Positions 5,361-5,603 of a stretch of 5,603 nt of DNA are shown here, in pieces. The stretch covers positions 1-5,603 of the forward strand of contig JAJYBA010000111.1 in NCBI GenBank assembly GCA_021779235.1, in the 5' to 3' direction. The notes under the pieces were generated by a model. The model saw only the letters and a list, made by a program, of their open reading frames with translations, made no database searches and was not told where the DNA came from. This DNA is from Bacillota bacterium (lineage in GTDB: Bacteria; Bacillota; Clostridia; Clostridiales; Clostridiaceae). Each line of letters begins with the position of its first letter. Within the stretch, counting starts at the first letter, position 1. Both the position numbers and the translations under genes were made by a program.

Positions 5361-5603
5361 TTATTATCTATTGTGCTGTAATATTAATGACTTAAGTTTC
5401 AAATAGTGCGCATATTATAAAATTAATAGGTGAGTATGGTAAGAATAGAAGTTTTGGTATCATAGGATAATTTACAATGAATATAATAATACAATGTATT
5501 CAAATTAATGGAAATATTGTAAAAATACAAAAGGTTCTAAAGTTTAATATAGAATATAAAATAAAGGTTAATTTTATGAGGTGTTTTTTAGGCATCTGAA
5601 AAA
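5361..5603. other. AT-rich non-coding stretch at the right edge
   Basis: With the promoter region next to it, this makes up 324 bases beyond the phosphofructokinase start. I see no convincing gene on either strand. Two very short plus-strand frames exist: nine codons from ATG 5436 and seven codons from ATG 5576, the latter eight bases after AAAGG. A GTG at 5581 opens a frame that runs off the edge, but it is too short to judge. The stretch also holds a nested dyad at 5471-5523 and a short hairpin at 5584-5603. It may be the upstream region of a gene beyond the window. Confidence 0.5.
5471..5523. repeat. Nested dyad with repeated TACAAT elements
   Basis: TTTACAAT (5471-5478) and ATTGTAAA (5516-5523) are exact reverse complements. 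Inside them, GAATA (5479-5483) pairs with TATTC (5497-5501). TACAATG also recurs directly at 5473-5479 and 5490-5496. It could be an operator or a weak RNA structure, or simply chance in sequence this rich in A and T. A consensus TATAAT (5482-5487) lies within it but has no good -35 partner. Confidence 0.3.

Noticed and set aside
5436..5465. Nine-codon plus-strand frame preceded by AGGTGAG
   Set aside because: The purine run ends one base before the ATG, too close to serve as a ribosome binding site, and no structure or downstream gene supports a leader peptide.
1..5603. Defence system, mobile element or CRISPR array
   Set aside because: There are no spaced identical repeats, no transposase or integrase motifs and no recognisable defence domains. 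The genes are ordinary chromosomal families.

Overview
The window is AT-rich, low-GC Gram-positive DNA, most like Clostridium or a close relative in the Clostridia. The signs are short purine-rich ribosome binding sites, TTGACT/TTTACA-type promoters, hairpin-plus-T terminators, an anaerobe-style ferredoxin protein and a phosphofructokinase with pyrophosphate-type motifs. I could not place it to species. It reads as an ordinary chromosomal region: no transposase, phage gene, CRISPR array, tRNA or rRNA is visible.

Layout, left to right. (1) The 3' end of a major facilitator transporter (2-502, +) is cut by the window edge and followed by an intrinsic terminator at 531-578. (2) A membrane-anchored YdcF/DUF218-family protein (725-1486, +) has a strong ribosome binding site. 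(3) A 417-residue iron-sulfur protein (1564-2817, +) combines a winged-helix-like N-terminus, a CxCR cysteine block, a dense cysteine knot and two ferredoxin clusters. It has its own extended -10 promoter and is followed by a terminator that overlaps an alternative hairpin. (4) A DegV/FakB-type fatty-acid-binding protein (3002-3871, +) has a ribosome binding site inside a possible leader hairpin. (5) A long bidirectional terminator (3916-3976) separates it from the convergent gene. (6) A 6-phosphofructokinase with PPi-type motifs (4062-5279, -) is read from a good promoter at 5333-5360. (7) The last 324 bases hold that promoter, some AT-rich dyads and no convincing gene.

The genes look mostly like single transcription units, each with its own promoter or terminator, rather than one pathway operon. 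YdcF and the iron-sulfur gene are the only pair without a visible terminator between them. Broad roles are transport, envelope function, electron transfer or redox sensing, lipid handling and glycolysis. I found no clear previously undescribed system. The item most worth following up is the iron-sulfur protein, with 19 cysteines packed between residues 185 and 331 behind a DNA-binding-like fold.
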